The position numbers and the translations under genes were made by a program. The notes beneath the pieces were generated by a model. It had not been told where the DNA came from, searched no databases, and was given only the letters and a program-made list of their open reading frames with translations. A stretch of 64,000 bases of DNA from NCBI GenBank assembly GCA_018432615.1, contig JAHDSQ010000018.1, positions 1 to 64,000 on the forward strand, read 5' to 3'. Every line of letters starts with the position of its first letter. Positions within the stretch are counted from its first letter, which is position 1. The stretch is from Clostridia bacterium (GTDB taxonomy: Bacteria > Bacillota > Peptococcia > DRI-13 > SM3-B62). Positions 44,161-52,847 of this stretch are shown here, in pieces.

Positions 44161-45852
44161 ATGAGCTTGATTCCGGTAAAAAAGATTAAAAAAGCAGGCT
44201 ATCCTCTGCCCGCTATGGTGCTGTTGGTTGTCGCAGTGCTGATTCTGGCCGTATTTACTTACTATCTGCCGGGGTTTTTTAATAATTCCCTTAATCCTTC
44301 GGAGGAGATAAGATTATATTATGAAGGGGAATTATCCGATGCGACGGCACTTTTGCAGGATGATAAGTTATATATTTCTTTCGCCTTTATCCAAGAGAAA
44401 TTTGACGAGGGTTTGCAGTGGGATGAGGAAAATGAGGTTATCATCATCACCACTGAGGATTCTCTTTATCATTTTCCGCTGGGCATTGATGAGGGGTTGC
44501 TTAACCTTAAACCATATACCTTTACTTGCCCGGCTGTGCAAGAGGAAGGGCAGGTTTTCATGCCGGTTGACTCTTTACGGGAGATTTATAACCTGGAGGT
44601 TAGCTATAACCCGGAAACTCGTCTCGTGTTGTTTTGCGACCTCACCCAACCCGCTTTGGAGGGAAGGGTGAAAAAGGCCGGCAAGCTACGAACTGCGCCC
44701 AGTATCAGGTCAACCTGGACGGCGAGCATCGCAAAGGAGGAGACAGTTCGTATCGTAAAAGAAGAAAAGGGCTGGTATTGGGTGGAAACAGAGGGTCTGC
44801 AAATCGGCTATCTCGAAAAAGGCAAGGTAGAGTTGACCGGCATTTCAGGCGGCGACCTTTCGCAAGAGGTGTATCGCCCTTGGAATCCTGTAGGCAGTCC
44901 GATCATGATGACCTGGGAGTATGTGGGGCAAAAAACAGCCCAACCGGATGTGTTGGGAGAGTTGGAAGGTGTGCAGGTTCTGTCGCCTACCTGGTTTCAT
45001 CTGCGGGAGGAGGGCCTGGTCATTAATAGGGCGGACAAGGCTTTCGTGGAGTGGGCTCACCGGCGGGGCGATCAGGTCTGGGCCTTGTTCGATAATGGTT
45101 TTGACCCTGAAATGACCCATGAGGTTTTACATGATACCGACTTGAGAATAAAGGTATACAAACAGCTTTTAACATATGCTGATCTTTATCTTCTTGACGG
45201 AATCAACATAGATTTTGAAAATATGTACCTTAAGGACAAGGAGGCCTTTGTCCGGTTTATTAAAGAGCTGGCGCCTCTTTTGCATGAAAAAGAGATAACC
45301 TTGACGGTGGACGTGACATTTCATTCCAACAGTGAAACTTGGTCCAGGTGTTATGACCGGAAGGCTTTAAGCCAGGCAGCGGATTATCTGATAGTAATGG
45401 GCTATGATGAGCACGGAGCGTCCAGTCCTTCGGCCGGTTCGGTTTCTTCTTTGCCCTGGGTAAAAAGGGGTCTGCAGGAAATGTTGAAGGAGGTTCCGGC
45501 AGAGAAGTTATTGCTAGGTGTGCCTTTTTATACCAGACTGTGGATCGAAGAGACGAAACCTTCGGGCGAAAAAGAATTGACGGTAAAAACCATGACCATG
45601 GAGCGGGCCCGGGAATGGATCTCTCAACGACAACTTACGGTTAGCGAGGATGTCGCCACCGGACAGCACTACGTTGAGCTGGAAGAAGGGGACAAGGTCT
45701 ATAAAATGTGGTTGGAGGATGAATATTCGTTGAAAAAGAGGGTAGAGTTAATAAAAAAATATAATTTGGCAGGGCTTGCGGCTTGGCGCAGAGGGTTTGA
45801 AACGGATGAAACCTGGCCGTTTTTAAATACACTGGTTAATAAAAGGTGGTAA
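44161..45852 (+). CDS. GH18-family glycosidase with stalk and SH3 domains (second paralogue)
   Basis: The same plan as the preceding gene: membrane helix (about 15-38), stalk-like domain, SH3-like segment (LRTAPSIRSTWTASIAKEE) and GH18 barrel of 563 residues in all. The motif here is DGINIDFE: the middle Asp is Asn, as in several spore-type GH18 enzymes, and the catalytic Glu remains. VMGYDEHG follows. Tandem duplication is plain from the shared ending (YKMWLEDEYSLKKRVELIKKY, then LAAWRRGFE). The ATG at 44161 is ten bases after GGAGG. Confidence 0.9.
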   Translation: MSLIPVKKIKKAGYPLPAMVLLVVAVLILAVFTYYLPGFFNNSLNPSEEIRLYYEGELSDATALLQDDKLYISFAFIQEKFDEGLQWDEENEVIIITTEDSLYHFPLGIDEGLLNLKPYTFTCPAVQEEGQVFMPVDSLREIYNLEVSYNPETRLVLFCDLTQPALEGRVKKAGKLRTAPSIRSTWTASIAKEETVRIVKEEKGWYWVETEGLQIGYLEKGKVELTGISGGDLSQEVYRPWNPVGSPIMMTWEYVGQKTAQPDVLGELEGVQVLSPTWFHLREEGLVINRADKAFVEWAHRRGDQVWALFDNGFDPEMTHEVLHDTDLRIKVYKQLLTYADLYLLDGINIDFENMYLKDKEAFVRFIKELAPLLHEKEITLTVDVTFHSNSETWSRCYDRKALSQAADYLIVMGYDEHGASSPSAGSVSSLPWVKRGLQEMLKEVPAEKLLLGVPFYTRLWIEETKPSGEKELTVKTMTMERAREWISQRQLTVSEDVATGQHYVELEEGDKVYKMWLEDEYSLKKRVELIKKYNLAGLAAWRRGFETDETWPFLNTLVNKRW

Positions 45853-45962
45853 GTGATATAATCAAGATAGGAGAGTTTTCAAGGGAACAGTTATAAAGGA
45901 AATAGGGTTGCCAGGGAGAAAAAAGAATGGGATAATCAAATTAAAAATCGGGATGGGATCGT

Positions 45963-46481
45963 ATGAATGCACTGGGGAGAAGAGGAAAACTGCTAAAAAT
46001 ACTGAGGGAAAGGCAGTCTCCCGTTTCCGGCGGTGATTTGGCCGAGCAACTCGGAGTCAGCCGTCAGGTTATCGTTCAGGATGTAGCCCTGTTGCGGGCA
46101 AATGGCGAGGACATACTGGCAACACCCCAGGGCTATATACACTCTCTTTGTTTGCGGGCCAGGCCTAAAAGGGTCTTTGCGGTAATTCACCGACCGGAGG
46201 AAATTGAGGAAGAACTGAGGATGATTATGGAATCCGGTGGGAAAATACTCGATGTTATTGTTGAGCATCCTCTTTATGGCGAACTAAAAGGTCTTTTAAT
46301 GATAACTAATGAAGAAGATCTGCAGGAATTTTTAAGCAAAAAAAGGGCTACCGGGGCCGAACCTTTGGCTGTACTGACAAGAGGTGTACATCTACACACG
46401 GTTGAGGCTGATGATGAGGGAAAATTGGCGGATATTGCTAGAAAGCTAAAGGGCAGAGGTTTTCTGCTACAAGAGATTTAA
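45963..46481 (+). CDS. niaR: NiaR-type niacin-responsive repressor (HTH + 3H domain)
   Basis: The 172-residue protein has an HTH_11 winged helix (about 5-60, SGGDLAEQLGVSRQVIVQDVALL) and a 3H domain (about 75-170) named for its conserved histidines, seen here in IHRPEE, VEHPLYGELKG and RGVHLHTVE. NiaR (YrxA) in Firmicutes represses NAD-synthesis and niacin-uptake genes when nicotinic acid is present, with a bound metal. None of its usual targets lies in the window. Confidence 0.9.
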   Translation: MNALGRRGKLLKILRERQSPVSGGDLAEQLGVSRQVIVQDVALLRANGEDILATPQGYIHSLCLRARPKRVFAVIHRPEEIEEELRMIMESGGKILDVIVEHPLYGELKGLLMITNEEDLQEFLSKKRATGAEPLAVLTRGVHLHTVEADDEGKLADIARKLKGRGFLLQEI

Positions 46482-46507
46482 GATTTCAAAGAAAACTTGG
46501 TATTTAC

Positions 46508-46535
46508 TTGACATTAAGCTTTTATGCAATATAAT
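46508..46535 (+). promoter_or_regulatory. Consensus SigA promoter of mecA
   Basis: TTGACA (46508-46513), 16 bases, TATAAT (46530-46535): both hexamers are perfect, so strong constitutive expression is expected. Confidence 0.85.
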
Positions 46536-46587
46536 TAGTTATACGTATTTGCCTCCAATTTCAGAGACCGAAGAGGGGGTTGTATTC

Positions 46588-47193
46588 ATGAGAATAAAAA
46601 AGATTAATGACGACAAAGTACAAATAATTATCACCAATCAAGATTTGGAGGAAAGAGATTTTAAAAAGTGGGAACTAATGCCGATTACGCCCAAAGCACA
46701 GGAGTTGTTTCAGGATTTATTGGATATGGCGTACCACGAATGTGGCTTTGAATTGGAGGATGATTCTCAGCTGATAGTCGAAGCTTATCCCCTGTCTGGT
46801 GATAGCTTTGTCATAGTCATGACGAAAATTCGTCCGGTTACTTTGAATGAGCAGCTGAGCGGTCTTCTACCTAATTATCAACTTGATGATGAAAAGGAAG
46901 ACATGGAAAACGAGCGGGAGCTCAATCAGGTATGGTGCTTTTTCGATTTAGAGGATTGCATCCAGGTTTGTGCGCGTATTGACCCGATTTTTGTGGATAG
47001 AAGCGCCCTTTATAAGTATGAAGACCAATATTATCTGGCGCTGACAGCAGCAATGGAAAAGGATTGCGATGTGGCTGCGGTATTTGGGGAGTACGGTGAA
47101 TGGGTTCCATTGGATGAGGAGTTCTTTAAGGAGCATGGCAAAGCATTGATTTTGCGAGAAGCAATTACAAATTTAGCCTGTATAAAGAGATAA
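46588..47193 (+). CDS. mecA: Adaptor protein MecA
   Basis: MecA delivers target proteins to the ClpC-ClpP protease. The 201-residue protein has the N-terminal substrate-recognition part (MRIKKINDDKVQIIITNQDLEERDF) and the C-terminal ClpC-binding domain (NQVWCFFDLEDCIQVCARI, YLALTAAM). Between them runs an acidic linker (DDEKEDMENE). I start at the ATG at 46588 after AGAGGGGG; the frame is open from 46549. An intrinsic terminator follows the stop. Confidence 0.93.
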   Translation: MRIKKINDDKVQIIITNQDLEERDFKKWELMPITPKAQELFQDLLDMAYHECGFELEDDSQLIVEAYPLSGDSFVIVMTKIRPVTLNEQLSGLLPNYQLDDEKEDMENERELNQVWCFFDLEDCIQVCARIDPIFVDRSALYKYEDQYYLALTAAMEKDCDVAAVFGEYGEWVPLDEEFFKEHGKALILREAITNLACIKR

Positions 47194-47214
47194 AAGAGGA
47201 AAAAGAACCTACTT

Positions 47215-47248
47215 AAAAGAAGCTGTTTTCAAAGGCTTCTTTATTTTT
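47215..47248 (+). terminator. Intrinsic terminator after mecA
   Basis: AAAGAAGC (47216-47223) pairs with GCTTCTTT (47235-47242), then ATTTTT. The nth ribosome site begins just after. Confidence 0.75.
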
Positions 47249-47262
47249 AAAGGAGACAGAGA

Positions 47263-47889
47263 ATGTTGTTGGCAAAAAAAGAAAAAATCTTAGAAAAGCT
47301 TGAAGAGATTTATCAGGGGAGAGAATCGGCCCTGAACTTCAATAATCCCTTTGAGATGTTGATTGCAACGATACTGTCGGCCCAGAGCACGGATAATCAG
47401 GTGAATAAAGTTACGGGTAGACTTTTTGCTAAATACCCGACACCTAAGAAGATTGCTTTTTTGTCAAAAGAAGATTTGGCTGAAGAGATCAAAGGTTGCG
47501 GACTATATAAGACCAAGGCTGCCAACATCTTATCGACTGTGAAGCTGTTACTGGCCGAATATGACGGACAGGTTCCCAAAAGCCGCGAGGAACTGATGAA
47601 ATTGCCCGGGGTGGGACGCAAGACGGCAAATGTTGTTCTAGCTAATGCCTTCGGCGAGCCGGCGTTGGGTGTGGATACCCACGTGTTTCGGGTTGCCAAT
47701 AGGCTGGGGTTGGCGGAAGGGAAAACGCCGTTGCAGGTGGAAGAGCAGTTGATGCTTGTTATACCTCAGCACAAATGGAAAGAGGCTCATCATTGGCTGA
47801 TATGGCACGGTCGTCTTGTCTGCAAAGCGAGGAAGCCGCAATGCGATATATGTCCTGTCGGGGATTTGTGTCCAAGTGTGTCCAAGTAA
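47263..47889 (+). CDS. nth: Endonuclease III
   Basis: This DNA glycosylase/AP-lyase removes oxidised pyrimidines. The 208-residue protein has the helix-hairpin-helix ELMKLPGVGRKTANVVL with the catalytic Lys, and the catalytic Asp follows in LGVDTHVFRVANRLGL. The C-terminal [4Fe-4S] loop C-x6-C-x2-C-x5-C (CKARKPQCDICPVGDLC) is complete. AAAGGAG precedes the ATG. Confidence 0.97.
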   Translation: MLLAKKEKILEKLEEIYQGRESALNFNNPFEMLIATILSAQSTDNQVNKVTGRLFAKYPTPKKIAFLSKEDLAEEIKGCGLYKTKAANILSTVKLLLAEYDGQVPKSREELMKLPGVGRKTANVVLANAFGEPALGVDTHVFRVANRLGLAEGKTPLQVEEQLMLVIPQHKWKEAHHWLIWHGRLVCKARKPQCDICPVGDLCPSVSK

Positions 47890-47935
47890 TCAGAAAAACG
47901 ATGAGGAATAGAAAAGCGCGGAGGGAGTATGAAGC

Positions 47936-49081
47936 GTGAAAAGCAGGGAAAAAGAGATAGAGCCTGTGAAAGTCCTAATTTTTTCAGTCTCGATCGGTGC
48001 GGGACATGATTCTGTTGCCAATGCTTTGTCTGAAAGACTGAAGCACAATGTGCCAGGTTCGGAAGTAAGGATCGTTGATACTTTTCAGTACATCAATGTG
48101 GTTTTGCATAAGGTTGTTCAAGGCAGTTATATGGAAACGATAAGATTTACGCCAAAGGTTTGGGGCCTGCTTTATGAACAAGTGGAGGAGGGCGAGCGCC
48201 TGGTTGATATGGGGCAAATACTGTCGAAACTGCTCTCTCCGAAACTGGAACACCTCTTGAATGAGTTTAAACCGCATGTAATTATTGCAACCCATGCTTT
48301 TCCCACCGGCATTCTAGCCATGTTAAAACGCAAGGGCCATGTTAAGGTGCCTTTAGCTTCCGTAGTAACGGACTTTCATGTCCACGCTTTTTGGGTCCAT
48401 GAGGGGGTAGATCGGTACTTTCTGCCTGCTCCGGACTTGGATTACAGGTTAAAAAAAAGCGGGGTAAAAGGGGAACAAATCAAGGTATCGGGGATACCGA
48501 TTCGCCTCCAGTTCAGTGAAAAGATAGACCGAGATAAGGAAAGGGAAAACTTATCCCTATCCAACAAGCCCGTTGCTTTGGTAATGGGAGGTGGTCTTGG
48601 TTTAGGGAGGATTGAGTTGATTGCTAAGGAGTTGCTGGAAAACAGTGACTTTCAGGTTGTGGTTGTAGCAGGCAAAAACAAACGCTTATTAGGCATATTA
48701 TCGGATATTGATGATCCGCGTCTGAAGGTTTTCGGATTTGTTGATAACGTTGCACAGATCATGGCGGCTGCAGATATTATAATATCCAAGCCCGGTGGGG
48801 TAACCATCGCCGAGATTCTGGCCATGAAAAAGCCCTTGTTTATTTATTCTTCACTGCCCGGACAAGAAGACCGTAATACGGATTACCTTCTCAACCGAGG
48901 GGCAGCCGTTAAGATAAAAAAGATTGGCAAGCTGGTTTCCGAGATTGAAAGCTTTTGGGACAATCCGATCAGAAGAAGGCATGTGAAGGAAATGGCTGAG
49001 TATTTGGGTTCCCCTCACGCCGGAGATCTGGTTTGGGAGGAAATGCTGTCTTTAATGGAAGACCCAAATGTGTTATCCTGA
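47936..49081 (+). CDS. MGDG-synthase/UgtP-type glycosyltransferase (GT28)
   Basis: The 381-residue protein has the MGDG synthase N-domain (FSVSIGAGHDSVANALSERL, the glycine-rich entry loop) and a GT28 C-domain with the UDP-sugar site (SKPGGVTIAEILAMKKPL). Relatives put galactose or glucose on diacylglycerol (MGDG synthase, UgtP), giving membrane glycolipids and the anchor of lipoteichoic acid. Donor and linkage are not readable. The start is GTG at 47936 after GGAGGGAG. The C-terminus overlaps the leader of pfkA, so co-transcription is probable. Confidence 0.9.
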   Translation: MKSREKEIEPVKVLIFSVSIGAGHDSVANALSERLKHNVPGSEVRIVDTFQYINVVLHKVVQGSYMETIRFTPKVWGLLYEQVEEGERLVDMGQILSKLLSPKLEHLLNEFKPHVIIATHAFPTGILAMLKRKGHVKVPLASVVTDFHVHAFWVHEGVDRYFLPAPDLDYRLKKSGVKGEQIKVSGIPIRLQFSEKIDRDKERENLSLSNKPVALVMGGGLGLGRIELIAKELLENSDFQVVVVAGKNKRLLGILSDIDDPRLKVFGFVDNVAQIMAAADIIISKPGGVTIAEILAMKKPLFIYSSLPGQEDRNTDYLLNRGAAVKIKKIGKLVSEIESFWDNPIRRRHVKEMAEYLGSPHAGDLVWEEMLSLMEDPNVLS

Positions 49082-49112
49082 TAAGTATAATTTGCAGGGA
49101 GGTGATTACAGG

Positions 49113-50201
49113 GTGCAGGTAAAACGAATCGGAGTTTTGACCGGTGGGGGCGATGCTCCAGGCTTGAACGGGGTAATCCGTGCGGTAGTCAAGACAGCTA
49201 TAAACAGGTACGGGTTGGAAGTGATAGGATTTAAAGACGGATTCTACGGACTGATAATGAATAAGTATCTTTGTCTCGATTTATCAAGTGTTTCCGGGAT
49301 TATACATAGGGGAGGAACAATACTCGGAACCAGCAACAGGGATAATCCTTTTCGTTTCCCGGTTACGGAAAACGGAAAGACCGTTTACCGTGATGTTTCA
49401 GATCAAGCCATTGCTAACTTGCAAGAACTGGGCGTAGATGTGCTGGTAGTAATCGGTGGCGACGGGAGTTTGAGTATAGCCCATGACATGAGTAAGAAGG
49501 GACTAAAAGTTGTAGGCGTTCCTAAGACGATAGATAATGATCTTTTTGCTACGGACGTGACATTTGGTTTTGATACTGCCGTTAGGACGGCTACCGAGGC
49601 CTTGGATAAACTTCATACCACCGCAGAATCACACCACAGAATAATGGTGTTGGAGGTCATGGGACGTTACGGAGGATGGATCGCTCTTAATGCGGGGATT
49701 GCAGGAGGAGCTGACGTAATTCTGATACCCGAGATACCTTTTGCTTATGATAGAATTAAGGAAAAGATTGAGGAGAGAAGAAAAGACGGCAAACTTTTCA
49801 GCATTGTGGTGGCCGCCGAGGGAGCAACAGAGAAAGAAGGGCAAATGGTAGTTGCAAAATATATTAAGGAAAGTACCGATCCCGTACGTCTGGGTGGGAT
49901 AGGGCAAGTGGTAGCGGAGCGTTTGGCGGAAATAACCGGGTTGGAAACTCGAGTGACGGTGCTTGGACATTTACAGCGGGGAGGAAGTCCTACAGCTTCA
50001 GACCGTATTCTTTCCACCAGGTTTGGCGTAAAAGCTGCAGAGCTTGCGGCCAAGGGTCCCTGGGCACAGATGGTTGCCCTACATGGAACGGAAATAGGCT
50101 GTGTTGAACTGAACGAGGCTGTCAAAGCCTTGAAAAAGGTTGACCCGGAAGGTGAAATGGTCAACGCCGGTAAGGCAGTAGGAATAAGCTTCGGGAATTA
50201 A
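49113..50201 (+). CDS. pfkA: 6-phosphofructokinase
   Basis: The 362-residue enzyme phosphorylates fructose 6-phosphate in glycolysis. Motifs are GVLTGGGDAPGLNGVIR (phosphoryl donor), VIGGDGSLSIAHD, the catalytic PKTIDND and MGRYGGWIALNAGIAGGAD. The donor-deciding positions are Gly in GGDG (ATP type) but Lys in PKTIDND (where classical ATP enzymes have PGTIDND). This mixture occurs in the group III / long-type enzymes, so ATP use is likely but not certain. The GTG at 49113 follows the strong GGGAGGTGAT; the frame is open from 49068. Confidence 0.93.
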   Translation: MQVKRIGVLTGGGDAPGLNGVIRAVVKTAINRYGLEVIGFKDGFYGLIMNKYLCLDLSSVSGIIHRGGTILGTSNRDNPFRFPVTENGKTVYRDVSDQAIANLQELGVDVLVVIGGDGSLSIAHDMSKKGLKVVGVPKTIDNDLFATDVTFGFDTAVRTATEALDKLHTTAESHHRIMVLEVMGRYGGWIALNAGIAGGADVILIPEIPFAYDRIKEKIEERRKDGKLFSIVVAAEGATEKEGQMVVAKYIKESTDPVRLGGIGQVVAERLAEITGLETRVTVLGHLQRGGSPTASDRILSTRFGVKAAELAAKGPWAQMVALHGTEIGCVELNEAVKALKKVDPEGEMVNAGKAVGISFGN

Positions 50202-50275
50202 AACTTCGAAACACGGGTTAATGAGATAAACGGTAGGATGGTAGAATGGTAGGAAGAAGAAGTGTCTAATGAAGG

Positions 50276-50309
50276 AGCACCTTTCTTATTTCCTATGGGT
50301 GCTTTTTTT
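50276..50309 (+). terminator. Intrinsic terminator after pfkA
   Basis: AGCACC (50276-50281) pairs with GGTGCT (50298-50303), followed by a run of seven T. The loop of 16 bases is long. Confidence 0.65.
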
Positions 50310-50376
50310 GTACCTTTTTGCTTACCGTTTACATGATTCAAGGCAAAGTAAAATGAGCAAAGAGGAGGACTTAAAA

Positions 50377-51483
50377 ATGAGCGTAAAGGAAATCGCTATC
50401 GTTGGATTGGGTGTAATTGGCGGTTCATTGGGATTGGCCGTTAAAAAATTTCTGCCTGGGATTAGGGTTGCGGGTACGGATATCAGCCCCGCTGTTATTG
50501 AAGAAGCCTTGGCGGCAGGAGTGATTGACCGGGGCAGCAACAACTTGCAGGAGGCGGTTCAGGAGGCCGAGGTTGTCTTTTTAGCTGTTCCCATGCGTGC
50601 CATGCAGCAGGTTTGCAGAGAAATGGTCCCGGCTTTAAAGACTGGAAGCATCGTAACGGATGTGGGAAGTACAAAGTCTGCCCTTGTTAAGGTGATAAGG
50701 GAGGAACTACCTTCAGGGATCAAGTTTCTGGGAGGCCATCCTATGGCCGGTTCCGAGCAGCACGGACTTAAGGGGGCTGATGAACTGTTGTTTGAGAATG
50801 CGGCATATATTCTCACACCGGTGGACGGTAACGATATTGCCGCTGTTCAAAGGGTACGGGGTATCGTGGAAGGAATCGGTGCCCAGGTAATCCTTATGTC
50901 ACCCCAGGAGCATGATAACAGGGTAGCCGCAGTCAGTCACTTGCCGCATGTGGTAGCCAGCGCGATGGTGAGTACGGTAGGGAAAATGGAGGAAAGAAAG
51001 GGCGGCTACTTCACACTGGCCGCCGGGGGATTTCGTGATTCCACGAGGATTGCAGCCTCCCAAAGTGAAATGTGGTGTAATATTCTGCTGCACAATGAAG
51101 AAGCGGTTCTTCCTTCCTTAAAAGAATTCATTAAATCTTTAGAGGAATACGAAGCTGCTATTGTTAATAAAGATAAGGCTTCCCTATTAAAACTATTAGA
51201 ACAGGCCAGGATTTGGCGGGAGGCAGTGCCCACCGGGTTGAAAGGGATAATGCCGCAGCTTTATGAATTATCTGTTACCGTGCCGGATCAGCCCGGCGTA
51301 ATCGGTGATATTTCAAATCTGCTGGGAAGAAAAGGGATAAATATTGCCGACATTGAAATAATGAGGGTGCGTGAAGAAGGGGGAGGCACTATCCGTTTGG
51401 GCTTTGCACAGGAAAAATATCGGGACGAGGCATTTACCTTAATGAAGGATAATGGTTTTAATGTTCAGAAATTTAGGTTATAA
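50377..51483 (+). CDS. tyrA: Prephenate dehydrogenase with ACT domain
   Basis: This oxidises prephenate to 4-hydroxyphenylpyruvate for tyrosine. The 368-residue protein has the NAD site AIVGLGVIGGSLGLAVK, the catalytic histidine segment (GGHPMAGSEQHG) and HLPHVVA. A C-terminal ACT domain (about 292-368, SVTVPDQPGVIGDISNLLG) probably gives feedback control by tyrosine. I start at the ATG at 50377, eight bases after AGAGGAGG; the frame extends to 50269 across the pfkA terminator, so that longer form is unlikely. First gene of the aromatic operon. Confidence 0.95.
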   Translation: MSVKEIAIVGLGVIGGSLGLAVKKFLPGIRVAGTDISPAVIEEALAAGVIDRGSNNLQEAVQEAEVVFLAVPMRAMQQVCREMVPALKTGSIVTDVGSTKSALVKVIREELPSGIKFLGGHPMAGSEQHGLKGADELLFENAAYILTPVDGNDIAAVQRVRGIVEGIGAQVILMSPQEHDNRVAAVSHLPHVVASAMVSTVGKMEERKGGYFTLAAGGFRDSTRIAASQSEMWCNILLHNEEAVLPSLKEFIKSLEEYEAAIVNKDKASLLKLLEQARIWREAVPTGLKGIMPQLYELSVTVPDQPGVIGDISNLLGRKGINIADIEIMRVREEGGGTIRLGFAQEKYRDEAFTLMKDNGFNVQKFRL

Positions 51484-51513
51484 TAGAGCAAAACAGGATG
51501 GGGTACAAAAAAG

Positions 51514-52800
51514 ATGATAATGTGCGTAAAACCGACAAAAAAGCTCACGGGAAGGCTCAGTGTCCCGGGAGATAAGTCTATATCCCACCGGGCCGTAATG
51601 ATAGGCGCGTTGGCCGAGGGTGATACTGTGGTGAAGGGATTTTTACCCGGTGAGGATTGTTTAAGTACCGTTAACTGCATGCGCGCCCTGGGTATACCGG
51701 TGACAGCTTCCGCCGAAGACGAACTGGTTGTTTGCGGAAAAGGGCTCTACGGTTTGCGGGAGCCGGAGGATGTCTTGAATGTAAACAATTCCGGGACAAC
51801 GATCAGACTATTAAGCGGTATCCTTGCCGGACAGGATTTTACAACGGTTCTGACGGGGGACGCCTCTATTCGCAAACGTCCCATGAAACGCGTAACCGGC
51901 CCCTTAAAAGAGATGGGGGCTGTTATCCTGGGGCGAGCGGAGGGTGAACTGGCACCTCTGACCATCAGGGGAGGTAACCTTAGAGCCATCAGATACGAAT
52001 CGCCTGTTTCCAGTGCACAGGTTAAGTCGGCAGTATTGTTGGCAGGACTATTTGCCACCGGGTGTACAGAAGTCGTTGAACCAGCTCCTTCTCGAGACCA
52101 CACGGAAATCATGCTCCAAGCCTTTGGTGCCAAAATAGAAACAGGCTCGAATTATGTCAGATTGGAAAGTGAGCCGGTCTTGCAGGGGCAGGAGGTTATA
52201 GTGCCGGGTGATATTTCTTCGGCGGCATTTTTGATGACGGCCGCTTTGATCGTTCCCCAGGGAAGACTGGTCATAGACGATGTAGGCCTAAACCGGACTC
52301 GCAGCGGCATCATCGAAGTGCTGCAAGCCATGGGCGCGAAGATAGAAATATCAAATGTGGCTCTTGCCGCCGGGGAGAAAAGAGGAACAATCACGGTGGA
52401 GAGTAGTTCACTGCGCGGAGTCAGCGTTGGCGGGGAGATGATCCCCCGTTTGATTGATGAAATACCGGTACTGGCTGTCGCCGCTCTTTTCGCTTCCGGT
52501 GTTACCGAAATCCGTGATGCTGCGGAATTGAAGGTCAAGGAAAGCAACAGAATCAGCGCGATGGCGGAGGGGATAACACGTCTGGGAGGACGTGTGGAGG
52601 AACTTCCGGACGGACTGAGGATATATGGCGGCTATAAACTTAAGGGGGCAAGATGTCAAAGCCACCATGACCACAGAATTGCTATGGCCTTTGCCGTAGC
52701 AGCTTTGCAGGCTGATGGTGAAACATGCATCGAGGATGCGGAAGCAATTAATATATCGTATCCCGGTTTTATGGAGGTTATTGAGTCCTTGAAGGACTGA
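51514..52800 (+). CDS. aroA: 3-phosphoshikimate 1-carboxyvinyltransferase (EPSP synthase)
   Basis: This joins phosphoenolpyruvate to shikimate 3-phosphate. The 428-residue protein has the two-fold inside-out barrel with PGDKSISHRAVMIGALAEG at the start, NNSGTTIRLLSG, TGDASIRKRPM and the C-terminal KVKESNRI and DHRIAMAFA. The segment NNSGTTIRL differs from the classical NAGTAMRP, the pattern of class II, less glyphosate-sensitive enzymes (family knowledge). An ATG at 51520 is an alternative start. It follows tyrA by 30 bases. Confidence 0.96.
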   Translation: MIMCVKPTKKLTGRLSVPGDKSISHRAVMIGALAEGDTVVKGFLPGEDCLSTVNCMRALGIPVTASAEDELVVCGKGLYGLREPEDVLNVNNSGTTIRLLSGILAGQDFTTVLTGDASIRKRPMKRVTGPLKEMGAVILGRAEGELAPLTIRGGNLRAIRYESPVSSAQVKSAVLLAGLFATGCTEVVEPAPSRDHTEIMLQAFGAKIETGSNYVRLESEPVLQGQEVIVPGDISSAAFLMTAALIVPQGRLVIDDVGLNRTRSGIIEVLQAMGAKIEISNVALAAGEKRGTITVESSSLRGVSVGGEMIPRLIDEIPVLAVAALFASGVTEIRDAAELKVKESNRISAMAEGITRLGGRVEELPDGLRIYGGYKLKGARCQSHHDHRIAMAFAVAALQADGETCIEDAEAINISYPGFMEVIESLKD

Positions 52801-52847
52801 AGGAATAATACTACATTTACCATTTAGAGGAAGGGTGATTCTGCATT

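Noticed and set aside
50269-50376. Longer N-terminus of TyrA
   Set aside because: It would cover the pfkA terminator; the ATG at 50377 has the proper ribosome site and gives the normal Rossmann start.
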